DNA of 64,000 nt. Source: Heliocidaris tuberculata. Its lineage: Eukaryota; Echinodermata; Echinoidea; Camarodonta; Echinometridae. The position numbers were made by a program, and so were the translations under genes. Below, one piece after another: positions 34,301 through 46,300 of this stretch. The notes beneath the pieces were generated by a model, which worked only from the letters and a program-made list of their open reading frames with translations, searched no databases and was not told where the DNA came from. Where the stretch lies: positions 59,832,087 through 59,896,086 of the forward strand of contig CM046832.1 of assembly GCA_025618425.1 (NCBI GenBank), read 5' to 3'. Numbering within the stretch: the stretch's first letter is position 1; each line of letters starts with the position of its first letter.

Positions 34301-37300
34301 CTTTATTCCGTTCCCAATAATGAAAACCTTCTGTAGACAGATATTCCTTCTTTCTCTTCTTAACAATGTTCCCCCCTCAAGCATTTTGGTACATATTTTT
34401 CACATAGCAAGTGTACACAGCAATATGCGGTTTGTAAGCAAAAGTGAAGCATTTGGGCATAGTATATAGAGTTTTGAGCTCCTAAAATGAACGTTTATAA
34501 TGTAGTTTTTGCCCGGAGGGCAGGAAAAGGGGGTTTTCTTTTGGGGGCATAATGCAGCAAAGAGGGGGTTTGTAATGTTTGAGGGGAGAACATTGTGAAG
34601 GAGAGAAAGAAGGAATATCTGTCTAAAGAAGGTTTTCATTATTTTGAATGGAATAAAGCAATGTTTGAGGTGTGCTACAGCATACTGCTATGTAAAATGT
34701 CTATGGGAAAAATATATACCCAAAACGTTAGTAATCCCATAGCGCTGTGTACACTTTGTATGTGAAAAATATGTACCCAAAACATTTTGGGTACATATTT
34801 TTCACACAGAAAGTGTGCACAGCGCTATGCGATTTTGCAGCAAAACTGAAGCTTTTGGGTACATATATTTTTCCCCATAGACATTGTACACAGCGCGGGT
34901 TGTTCATTTATCCAATGCGTAGACGGTGCGAATGATTCACATGCCATGCGTGGACTTCGCGATCGCAACATCTCGCTCGCACTCACCCGGGATACAGATG
35001 CACTGAACTCTACTATACATAGCTGTTCAGTAAATAGAAGCAGTGACGCACAACACGAAATAACTAAATAAGTTCACAGACTCTAAGCTAGACTAGTGTC
35101 GACTTCGGGGCAGTTAGGTCATCCTTTCTCATGCAAATAACGATTGACTGACTACATGTGCAAGGTAAGAAAAACCTCATCCGTCCAGCGGAAACCTTGT
35201 AGATTTACACTTTTTTTATATTCTGAGTGTCAATTTTTCTGGTCGAATATGTCCAGAACCACCTTAGCAAACACCGAGGGTGGTTTGCAAGTTTCACCGT
35301 GCGTGGGAATGGGTGATTATGAGGTAGCTATACGAGCTCTGTGGCTTATCAATCTGGTACTGGCCACAGAGCTATACACTCCATGCCTATACTGTGTGTG
35401 GAGGGGATATCAACCAAAAAAATCTAGATCTAAATATCACCATTTTCCACATACTGTGAGCCATGCAAACCACCCTCGGAGTTTGCTAAAGGGGTTACCT
35501 TCCAGGATCAACTAAGATTGTAAAAATTGAATGAATAAAAAGTTTGCTAAAGGGGTTACCTTCCAGGATCAACTAAGATTGTAAAAATTGAATGAATAAA
35601 AAGTTTGCTAAAGGGGTTACCTTCCAGGATCAACTAGGATTGTAAAAATTGAATGAATAAAAAGTTTGCTAAAGGGGTTACCTTCCAGGATCAACTAAGA
35701 TTGTAAAAATTGAATGAATAAAAAGTTTGCTAAAGGGGTTACCTTCCAGGATCAACTAAGATTGTAAAAATTGAATGAATAAAAAAGAAAAAAACCCACA
35801 AAAATCCGCAGGTGTGATCAGGTTTTTTTTACCTTGCACTTGTAACTTGTATATATGGGACTACACATGCAAGGAAAGATCGGTGTAGTCCCATATATAC
35901 AAGTTACACATGAAAGGTAAAAAAAAAATGATCACACCTGCCGATTTTGTGGGGTATTTTTCTTTTTTATTCATTCAATTTTTACAATCTTAGTTGATCC
36001 TGGAAGATAACCCCTTTAGCAAACTCCAAGGGTGGCTTGCATGGCTCACAGTATGTGGGAAATGGTGATATTTAGATCTAGATTTTTTTGGTTGATATCC
36101 CCTCCACACACAGTATAGGCATGGAGTGTATAGCTCTGTGGCCAGTACCAGATTGATAAGCCACAGAGCTCGTATAGCTATTGTGAGGCATAGTATTTCT
36201 GTGTTTACCCATCACTCCGTTAGCATGAATAGCATGGGCTGTAAAGCTCTGTGGCCAGTACCAGATTGATAAGCCACAGAGCTCGTAAAGCTAGTTCCAT
36301 GAGTATAATATAGCCACTGCGGCATTATCGTGAAATCTGTCACCGGAGACAAAAAAGATCTGGGGTACAAGATTTCTTCTGACAAGCGATTAGTCTCAAC
36401 ACTGGGTCTGAACAAGGAGACTTGTACTTGAAGCGATCTTTTCTCGCTTGAGCTACATCGCTATATATACAGCTCGCGAACAATGGCGAGCGCTAGCGAG
36501 CTGCGCATGCGCGTGGCAGCTCCCCTCCCCCCCCCCTTTCTTTTTCGCTCTCACATTCGCAAGTCCTGATCATAATTTCTGGCGCTCTATCTCTACCTCG
36601 GTTATCTTTCCCTTTTTCATTTTCGTAATAATTATTTGCAGGCTATTATGTAAATAATGTAGTTTGTATAACTAAATAAATGTCAACCCATGATAAATCA
36701 AATGGGATTGTTTAATTCTACAAATAATTTTAGTCAAATGTATTTCACTACTGACTAAATAAACGTTAACTATTACATTTTATAGGAATATGCCTACATT
36801 TCCTTCAGACTAAATAAATGGCAGTTGTCATTTGTAGTTGACAAAAGAAATGTAAACTTATTGAAAAGAGAACATTTATTCTTAGTAAAATAAATGTATC
36901 TAAAACATTGCATTAAATCAGTTACAACTGACTAAATAAATGCCAACACACACAGCGGCAGGACAATCGACAGATATGAGCCCAGGTACAAGTCTGAATT
37001 ACATTTGGTGCTTGCTTCATGCTCCTCCCATTTGGAATGACGTCAAAATCAAAAAGTCAGTCACTTAAACTCTAATCAAGCTCAAAGCTCTTTCCTTGGA
37101 TCAAAGGATATGTAGGCTACATATCCTACAGGATATCGTACATACTGATGTCGTATATTGCACGCATGCAGGTATTCACAATTCAATATAGACTTGTAAA
37201 TTTCAGGGCCCGTTATGTTGATTGACGGAATAAATTACATGTTCTTATCGATCGCGGCGCGTGCCTATGCGTGCAGGTATGCATTGCTTGTGAATGTCAC

Positions 37301-40300
37301 TACTGTTGATTGACAGAATAAATTTTGGCTCGTGCAAAAGGTTCGTGGCGCGTGTAGGGCAACAATATTTCCCTCTCCTCATGTTTGCCCATGTGCAATT
37401 AAAAATAAAAGTCTGAAACAAGTTCAGGGCAAACTAAAGCTGTATCAAGAATGATCTTAAAAGAATAGGAAGATCGCTTTGCAGTATAATAGGATTCGGA
37501 CTGATTAATGTTTCTTGGATAAGAGGAAATTGTTTTTTGTCATGCATGGGAGACATATTTTTGTCTTTTTCTTGAAATAAATGATTAACTGAAAGTACTA
37601 AATAAATAAATTTTCGTATTTCTTTTTCTCTTCTGAATATTCATTGCATTTGAAAGTCGGGATAGTGTATCAAGAATGATTTTAAAAGGAAGCTCGATTG
37701 CTTTGCAGTGTAATAGGCTTCAGCGAATTAGAATGTTTCTTGGATAGGAGGAAATAGTTTTTGTCATGTTATGGGAGACATATTTCAGTCTTTTTCTTTA
37801 AATAAATGATTAATGTTAAAACGTACTAAATAAATCACATTTCTTATTTTTTTCTCTTGTGAATATTCATTGTATGATGTATTTTGAATAAGGTTAATTG
37901 ATTTATATGAATAAAAGTTTGGAAATCGAGAGAGAGGAACACTTTTGTCATGTTTTGTAGTGTCAACCTCTTGCATCGACCCATTATTGCCGCCAAATTT
38001 AGGAAGCACGAAAATATTTGTACTATGCTTACAGGTGCATTGCAGAAAAATTTCATTCATGACTTTGATGTATATTACATCACTGGATAGCTCTAGACGG
38101 GGATGTGTGTATGTGTGTTATGTGTGAGAAATTAATAAGCTACGCGATTGGTCCATTCTGCGCATGTTTAGAAGTCGGAAAATACAGTGTATGTGATTCG
38201 CCAATTGTGAGCATGCTCTCAGTCAGTAACTTGATATGACCAATAAAAAACCGTAAACTTGTGACGACATTAAACTGATTCATGATTATTCATGATAAAT
38301 CTAGATTACCTTGTTTAATATTATTCATACTCTGGCGCCTGGCTCATTATCTTTCAGAATCTTTTCACCTGCACACAAAAAAAAAGAAAAAAAAAATGGC
38401 ATCCAGGAACCGACAAATATTTCTACTTTGGAAAGATATTCTGGATATCATTGGAGACGCAAATCAGTGGCCAAGAAGAATCAAAAGATATTTTTGGACA
38501 AAAAACCTAACACATTGGGAAAGGTGTTTAGTTGCGGCATTCGTGTATGTCAACGGCTTGAATCCCATCATATTTATGGAATGGGCCAATTTGTATGGGT
38601 TATGCTGTGATAGAGCTGCTGTGTCACATTTTGAAGCTTTGTTTCGCCTATATGAAAGAGGAAGGAATTATCGGATATATGCATGGAATATTTCTACAAA
38701 TCGGTATGAATACCTCAATGGTCAACTCAAATACTACTAAATAAAGGTAAGCTTATTCTACTGGATGGAAATGAATATTCATGATGTTGTAAAATCAGCC
38801 CCATTTATTATTTTTTTTACAGGTAGGCGTGGTTAAAATTGTTGTAGTTGTACAGGCTATAGACCTATACAGCAAGCTATACCCGCCAATTTTAATCACT
38901 TGTCACTAAGTCATCGACGAGGATTCTTCCAGATGTCTTGGTCAAAGCGAGAGCAAGAACAATCAAACATCCGATTATGTCATTTTTGAAACCCGTTTTC
39001 GTTTCATCTGCTGCTGTCACAGAGTGATGAAGTTCTGTACAAATGGCTGGAAGACAACCATTTTATTGCATCCCAGATATTTTGCAAGGTCTGCAAGAGA
39101 CCCTGCAAACCAATCAAGAGTTTGGGGAGGAAGGGCGGCAGAATTTGGAGGTGCCGCGGGACTGTGCGATGGCCCCACGAGAAGGATTACTCAGGTCACA
39201 AGTTCTCGTTCTTTGAAGGAATTCATTTTAATGTACGGGAGATTCTCATCTTCGTGAGGGAGTGGCTCCTTGGCTCATCTCTCCATCGTTGCAGTGTGGA
39301 ATCGGGTATGGACTACAAGAATTCGGCTGTGGATTGGGCCAACTTTCTTCGCGATCACTGCAGAAAGTTCGTCCACGACTTGTACTACGAGTCAATTGAG
39401 AAGCTTCACGGGGAATTCGAGATTGATGAAAGTTTGTTCGGAAGGAGAACAAAGTATCACAATTCACAAGGGAGATCCTCGAGGACTTAAGATTTGGATT
39501 TTCGGTATGGTAGAGAGATCTACAAATAAACTCATTCTCTACCCAGTGGAGAAGAGGGATGAGGACACTCTACTACCGCTAATCGAGAGGCATGGAGAAA
39601 GGGTCCACCATATACTTAGATGGGTGGCGTGCGTATTACAGGCTGAACGAACTTGGATATCGCCACTTCACCGTAGAGCATTCTGACACCTTTGTGCAGA
39701 AATATCGAGATACGACGACGGGAGACATTCAAATTGTCCATACTAACACCATCGAAGGGGCGTGGAAAATAGCGAAGGACCATTTTAGAAGGATTAATGG
39801 ATGTAGGGTGACCACATTTGAGGCCCATCTATGTGAGGTCATTTGGCGGAACAGGAATGCGGCAACCCAACGCCCTCTCATCCCCGCCTTCATGGATCTG
39901 TTGAGAGAGCATTACCATCTGAGAGGAAAAGCCAATCTACATATCGGCGACGACGATGTGCCCCTCTTCAACACTTGGCATATACACAAGCGTGAGAAGG
40001 TAATGCGGGAGGATTTGGAGGGAGCAGCCCCTGCCAGGATTGATTCACCTCCAAGACCAAGGGCAGCACCACAGAGAGAATTACCCCCAAGGTTGTCACC
40101 AAGCGACATTGCTGGACCGTCAGGTTCAGTCAGCCGTCCACGAGAGTCATCATCGTCACCCTCGACTGCCGTCGCTAAGCGTCTGCTAACTTCGCCAGGC
40201 TCAAGCATTGCAAGTCCCCTTCGCGTCATGTCGCCATCTCACGGCCGGGGGAAGAAAATCAAGAGGAAGAAATCTAAAAAGATGCGGACAACGGCTCCCA

Positions 40301-43300
40301 CTGCTTCTGGTACCTTGCGCCATCCTCCCGGTTTTGCGCCCGTGAGTAAAAAGGGAAAAGCAAAAATTCCAAAGGACAAATGCCTAAATCTCTATGACAA
40401 GAAAAACTTTGTCGCGGATTGGGGGTCAACGAGGATGATTTCTAGTAACTGTCATAAACATTGTTCAGAAAATAGATTTGTTGCTTTACATGCATGGTTT
40501 ATGGTTCGTGTTTTACAACGGATGTTTTAATTCAGACCAAAGTATTTTGATAACTTTTTATACACTCGTCATTTAACAGGCAATTTGACAGGACAAGGAC
40601 ACATTTTATTATTCTATTTGACTTTGAAGCACTGGATAATGACATTCATTTACTGCTCTCATCACAAGTGATCACTCGGAGTTAAAGTTCTATCTTCTTC
40701 TCATTTTGGTAAGTGAACTTCGTTCTTAATCATCCAAGAATTAATATAACATTTTCTGCTAAATGCCCAGAATATCAAATTGATATTTTCTTGCAAATTA
40801 TTTTGTCAATTCATTAAGAGTTGCGAATATTTGTTCTTGAAAGCAATCCCTTTTTGATAAATGGATTTGCTTATAAAAGAATAATCATTCATTCAGTCAG
40901 TTTATTCAGTATGGCTTATACGCAAATGCATAGGACACTTTTTTCTCTTTTGGAAAATTTCCTTCATTGAGCATGTTGAGACAATATCACAGATAATTCA
41001 GTATATTTACAACAATGTAGTCAAAAATTTAATACACAAATATACCAGTCATTATTGTAAAACTATGATGTTTGCTATTTTACAGGATCTCTTTTTTCCA
41101 CAAAGCTCCTACGGCCCATTCTTCCCCCAAGCTTGACGGCAGCAAAGCCAATCACCTCGAATATCTCCTGTCTAAACAGAATTGCTAGGTAAGTTCGTGA
41201 ACAATCAAAATAAATTCCATTTATTTAGTCAGTTACAATTATTAGGGATTGAAAATTATATCCTATTCAAAAGATAATTAATTCTACTTCCATTTAAATG
41301 TGCATGCAACTCTTTAGGCTTGACGTATAAAATTGAATAATCCAAGGCAATACCTGTTTTCTCCTTCAGAGATTTTAATATATTACATGTAAATAGATTT
41401 ATTTCGTTATTCATGTTAAGCAAATATATCATTTTTGCAGGATTCATTTTTCACTACGGCACAGTGCGACAGTATACCCACGCCCACAGCCTTTTCTTCC
41501 CCCAAACCTGACGGCAGCAAAGCGAATCACCTCGAACTAGGTAAGTTCGCTAACAATGAAAATAAATTCCTTTTATTTAGTCAGTTATAACGATTACTAA
41601 GCCATTAAAAATAATCACATTGTCTTATTTTGTCAGTCAAATGAAAATTGAATTATTCTTGTTTTTAGGTCATGACTAAACTGTTAAAGAAATATGACTG
41701 TCAAATTTTGATATAATTTACTTTGATATATTTTGCAGGACCCTGTTCATACCACGGCACATGAACGGCATGACTGCTGCACGGTCAAGTTCCCTTACCC
41801 CTTTCTCTAGCTGCGGAACCTTCCGCTGGTGCTGGCAACTGTAGCGAATTCCATCGCATCGTGTTTTGTAATTTCAGGAATTACGGAGGTTAGTTCTGAG
41901 TATATATCTTTACTTCCAATATCAATCATTTGATTTTCATTTCTTTTGTAATTGAACAGTAAGTATTGTTCCATTTATAAGGCAATGTTCAATTAGTTTG
42001 GGATCATACCATATACTTATCGTCCTTTCTGTCACCAACTTTTAAACGAAATGACTGTAATTAACCTGTATATTCCATCAACCCCTCTTTTCCCTCCTCT
42101 CCAAAACCACTCTGCCACTTTTAGACACTGGGGGCCTGTTTCTCGAAACCGTCATATGTCTAAGTTCTTGACTAAGTCAGCGCTAGTTCTCTAGTTGTCC
42201 GCTACGTGTTTCACGAAGCCGTCTTTACCAAGATGCATGACAACTTCCTGACCAAGGACTTATGACGCCTCCAACCCTGTCATATCTTTTTTAAGCGACG
42301 TACAGCGCCATCACATGTTATTTATTGGGTAGATTATGGTAGGCAAAAAGTGACACTACATACTTCTATGCAACTCTTTCTACGCATTCACTTTATCTGG
42401 AATTTATCCATGTTTATATTATGAAAATTATATAAAATACATAATGTTTTTGTTCAAGGCTTGTCTCCACTTAACTCTAGTGAATCAACACTCTTTCCAC
42501 ATTCTAATGGATAAAAATGAAAAACAAACAAACAAACAAACAAACAACAGTATAATTGAGGTCATTTCAATATGAAAGGAACTTTTTTTTCAAATGAAAA
42601 AGAAAACCATAATAAAAACGATAACAATAATAGACTGACAGGAGATAGGCCTGTATCAAAATGTGGTGGGATTTGAAAAAAAAAGAGTTAAACCAAAACT
42701 TGTCAAATTAATCCCATCATTGGAAACTGGAAAAAAAAAAAAAACTATTGACAAATAAATACTGGGCAAGAAAAAAATACAAGCCTTACTGATAAGCAAT
42801 GGGAACTTGGGAAGTATTATAATCTAGAAAAAATATAAATTCATAACTGTTGCTAGGTATGTTTTATGTCAAAATGAATTTAGTAAGTCTCTTAACTTCT
42901 GATTGCAAAGCTATTTTACGATATGAGTCCTTCATATCTGATCAATTAGCATGAAAAATGACGTGCTACCATAATAAACTTGAAAATCACATGTTACGTC
43001 TTATATAATAATTACAAAAGTGCTTTTTGTGTGAAAACAAATAATTGGGCGATCTTCGTAAATGATTTCTATAAAGATTTCTTTGGTGAACTAAAATCCG
43101 AAGGGAACTGTAATATGACACGGGAGGTCGAGGCCAGCCATAGTCAACGGCATATTCTATGGTTTTCAGACCCATATCATTGTAAACATAGATTATATCA
43201 ACGATTTTTAAAATGAATACTTTGAAATATACGTGTTTAAACTTATAATATGAATATTTTTGTAATTTCCATATCATACTCAAGCCCAAAAACATTATGT

Positions 43301-46300
43301 AAAACATTCAAAGCATATTATTATTACAATGAAAATATATGGGTTTATTTTTATAAACTATCAAATCACGACATCCGGGGGGTACCTATCCAATGTAAAA
43401 CTGGCTCACCGATCATGAAATAAATCACTCATATTTTTCATTTTACAAGCGAATCCATCATGTAATTTACATAATTTAAAAATTATTTGGAATCTATTAT
43501 ACCCTTCTATATTTTCTATCTTCTTTTATTCCCTAATTCATTCAAATATTTGCAGTTGAGTTAAATTTAGCTTTTAAAAATATAGTGTAATTGCAACCAA
43601 GGCTACGTGAGGGCTCCTATTCTCGCCGATAGTATCGATATCACGAGATGTCTAGCTAGTTAGCTCTTCGTGAAACAGTTTAGGAAGATCATGGACATCT
43701 CCGTAGTTGGCGGATAAAGTTATGACTGTCTTGTCGTTGGTTTCGAGAAACAGGCCCCGGGTTACTTACGCAATAGATCAATATTTCACATCTAGATCAC
43801 ATCTCTATATACTTATCGTCTTTTCTGTCACCACTTTTTAAACAAAATTAACTGTAATTAACCTATATTCCATCAACCCCTCTTTTCCCTCCTCTTCAAA
43901 ACCACTCTGCCACCTTTAGACAGTTAGGCCTACCTATTCACGCAATAGATCAATATTTCACATCGCGATCACATATACTTATCGTCTTTTCTGTCACCAC
44001 TTGTTAACGAAATTAACTGTAATTAACCTGTATATTCCATCAACCCCTCTTTTCCCTCCTCTTCAAAACCACTCTGCCACTTTTAGACAGTTACCTATTC
44101 ACGCAATAGATTAATATTTCACATCGAGATCACATCTCTATATACTTATCGTCTTTTCTGTCACCACTTTTTCAACGAAATTAATTGTAATTAACCTGTA
44201 TATTCCATCAGAGATCCATTGAAAATCAGTGAACCGCAGTGTGTGTGGAAATTCAGGTACGGAATACTTTATGTCTCTATCTAGAGACAGATTTCACGAT
44301 ATGGCCGCAACTGCTATGCTAAGTATGATGGGAGCCGGGCACTTATACATGTACAAGCTTATCTGAAGATAACCTTGTACTCAGACTAGCTCTTTTATGG
44401 GTGAATAGGCTTCAATAGCTATTGTGTGTATCAGCAGGCCCTTTTCCAGGCTAGATCATTCATACAGGAGAGGAAAATAATTGTTTAAAATTTCACTTTC
44501 AATTCTGAATCCCCTAATTTGTGGCACAGTAAGAGTGGAAGAGTCCATGAATCAGGTAATCTAGCAAATTTAAGAAAATTAAATCTTGCTTATTTAGAGC
44601 AATTTTGTTGTCTGTTTTTGATTGCTGCAACAGTGAATGTTGGACACAGTCCCACATAGACCATGTAGACAAGTGCCCATGAGTGGGAGCCGGGAGGCTT
44701 CCGTCTGTCTCAGAGGAGAGCCTCAATAAGGCTCAAAAGTCAAAAATTGTTATAAAACTCCTCCAAACAGACGAATTTTTCGGAAAGAATTCCATATGTA
44801 CCCTCCACTAAAATTTTTCCAAATTACAGCTCTAGCCTACATTCTAAAAGAGGGCGATTTTTTGATGGGGGTTGAGTAAAAAATGGGGCCTGGAAATTTT
44901 TTTTGGGTTATTATAAAAGAAAAAAAGAAAAAAAGAAAAAAAAAAAATTATCGTATATTTCTCTCTGTCCCTATCTCTTTCACTCTGTCTCTCTCTCTCT
45001 CTTTCTCTCTCACCATATCTGTCTCTGCAAGTATCTGTGAGGAAACATTCATTATTATTCATGTCATAGATTAATTTGCATTTGCATATTATACATATTC
45101 ATATAATAAAGAACAATGAAATTTTTGGAAAGAAGCGTTGGGACTCGAACCTGGAACCTCGAGGATGGCAGACCTCCGACTACACCATGTATCCACGGAT
45201 GAGAGAGGATAGCTGTAGGGTTTTTAACATTAAAGGGATACTTTGGTAGGCCTGCATGGGCGATTTCCGATGAGAGAGGAAAATATACTCGGAGCTTCGT
45301 GTCACTTCGATACAAGGACTTCCATCGCACGTGCTAAAACATGTGATTCATATTGGACCACCTCTGAGATAAGACTGGCTTGTGTTTTAAATTTCGCGCG
45401 GTGGGAAAGTAATCGAACATATGGAAAAGTAATTACAGAGCCAGCTCTCTGGTAGAGCCTGGGATTAGTTACGTAATCGTGGCGACAACGAGTCGCGGCA
45501 GGGCAGTGCAGAAGCGATGGCTAGACTAATCAACCAGAAGTTAACCGTGTTTTGTATTTGGAAATATTTCAGCATTACACTAAACTTGTTTGGGGGAACG
45601 AGGTTACAACCAGTTACAAGACTAAGAGCCCAGGACTGGTTAAACCCGAAGTATTCGCCGAGCTCCAGTTCGGTCAACTTCGTGCCGTCCGATCATTTAT
45701 GACCTTAGTCCGACGGCCTCGCACAACGGGCGTGCTATGTGTACAAGTAAACGAGCCTTTTGCAAATTACGCACGATTTCATTTCCCCATGAGTTCTCAT
45801 TAGACTGCCCCTTTAATATAGGTGGCTTAGACTATAATACAGCGGTCACTAGATGGCGTTTGCATTTTGGTTCATATTGCTAGCCTCATAAGGTAAATAT
45901 CAGCTGTTCGTTCTGTCAGCTAACGGAATAAAGCCATATAGCAATGATATCGCCTACTAGTACCTACAACTAACTGCTGTCGCAGAAAACTACTTTGTTT
46001 GCTGTTATATGCGCGTGCGTTTGCTGAGTTGTATGATCCCAACAAGTAAATGGTGAGTTGATTGTAAATATACTTTTCAAAACACAACCTTAACCCTAAC
46101 CCTAACCCTAACCCTAACCCTAACCCTAAACCTAAACCTATTTTGTCATGTCTTACTTTGTCTTACATCCAAATTTACATGTAATACACATACATGTATG
46201 TATAGTACATGCATGTATATATGGTGGTCGATCCAGTGTCCGAACACTTTTCAGAAAATCAACGATAGCAAATAAAATATCAAACGAATATCTGTCAATC

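Larger units (their letters stand above)
34893..36293 (-). mobile_element. Mutator-like MITE, reversed copy; one end lost, one nested insertion
   Basis: 34893-35324 is the reverse complement of about 12290-12700, and 36181-36293 is the intact terminal repeat ending CTCGTAAAGCTA. The other terminal repeat is missing: the sequence jumps at ACAGCGC into the foldback array at 34140-34892, which shares that heptamer. A second element (35325-36180) sits inside. Confidence 0.75.
36310..44321 (+). mobile_element. 8.0-kb Merlin/ISXO2-type DNA transposon, two ORFs, inactivated
   Basis: The left end is ATAGCCACTGCGGCATTATC followed by GTGAAATCTGTC. The right end, reversed, is TAGCATAGCAGTTGCGGCCA followed by TATCGTGAAATCTGTC. 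AGTATAAT (36302-36309) and AGTATGAT (44322-44329) flank it as an 8-bp duplication with one mismatch, matching the 8-9 bp known for Merlin. Inside, in order: CpG-rich promoter-like patch; inverted subterminal ACTAAATAAATG boxes; a 225-bp direct duplication (about 37438-37655 and 37668-37885); ORF1 (38396-38740); transposase (39019-40530); exon-like cassettes (41086-41888); and a later 1.6-kb insertion inside a 170-bp tandem array. Merlin elements are normally a few kb, so this size and cargo are unusual. It lies in IGBP1 intron 1, antisense to IGBP1. Confidence 0.7.

Noticed and set aside
34140..34935. Frames of 60-110 codons (Arg/Cys/Phe-rich) in the foldback array
   Set aside because: They arise from repeated units in both orientations; the same peptides recur on opposite strands.
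35481..35785. Regular 61-bp repeats as a CRISPR array
   Set aside because: There are no unique spacers between repeats and the DNA is eukaryotic; this is a minisatellite. The same reasoning applies to 56440-57160.
38282..38395. Upstream in-frame extension of transposon ORF1 to 38282
   Set aside because: The added residues end in a run of Lys from an A-rich tract and have no protein character; the ATG at 38396 is a better start.
39122..39490. Host gene interpretation of the 39-40.5 kb coding block
   Set aside because: The ISXO2-type catalytic blocks, the flanking inverted ends with a target duplication, and the position inside an IGBP1 intron all indicate a transposase.
45130..45200. Functional tRNA gene on the minus strand
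   Set aside because: The A and B boxes are present but the acceptor ends do not pair, so it was called a tRNA-derived repeat.
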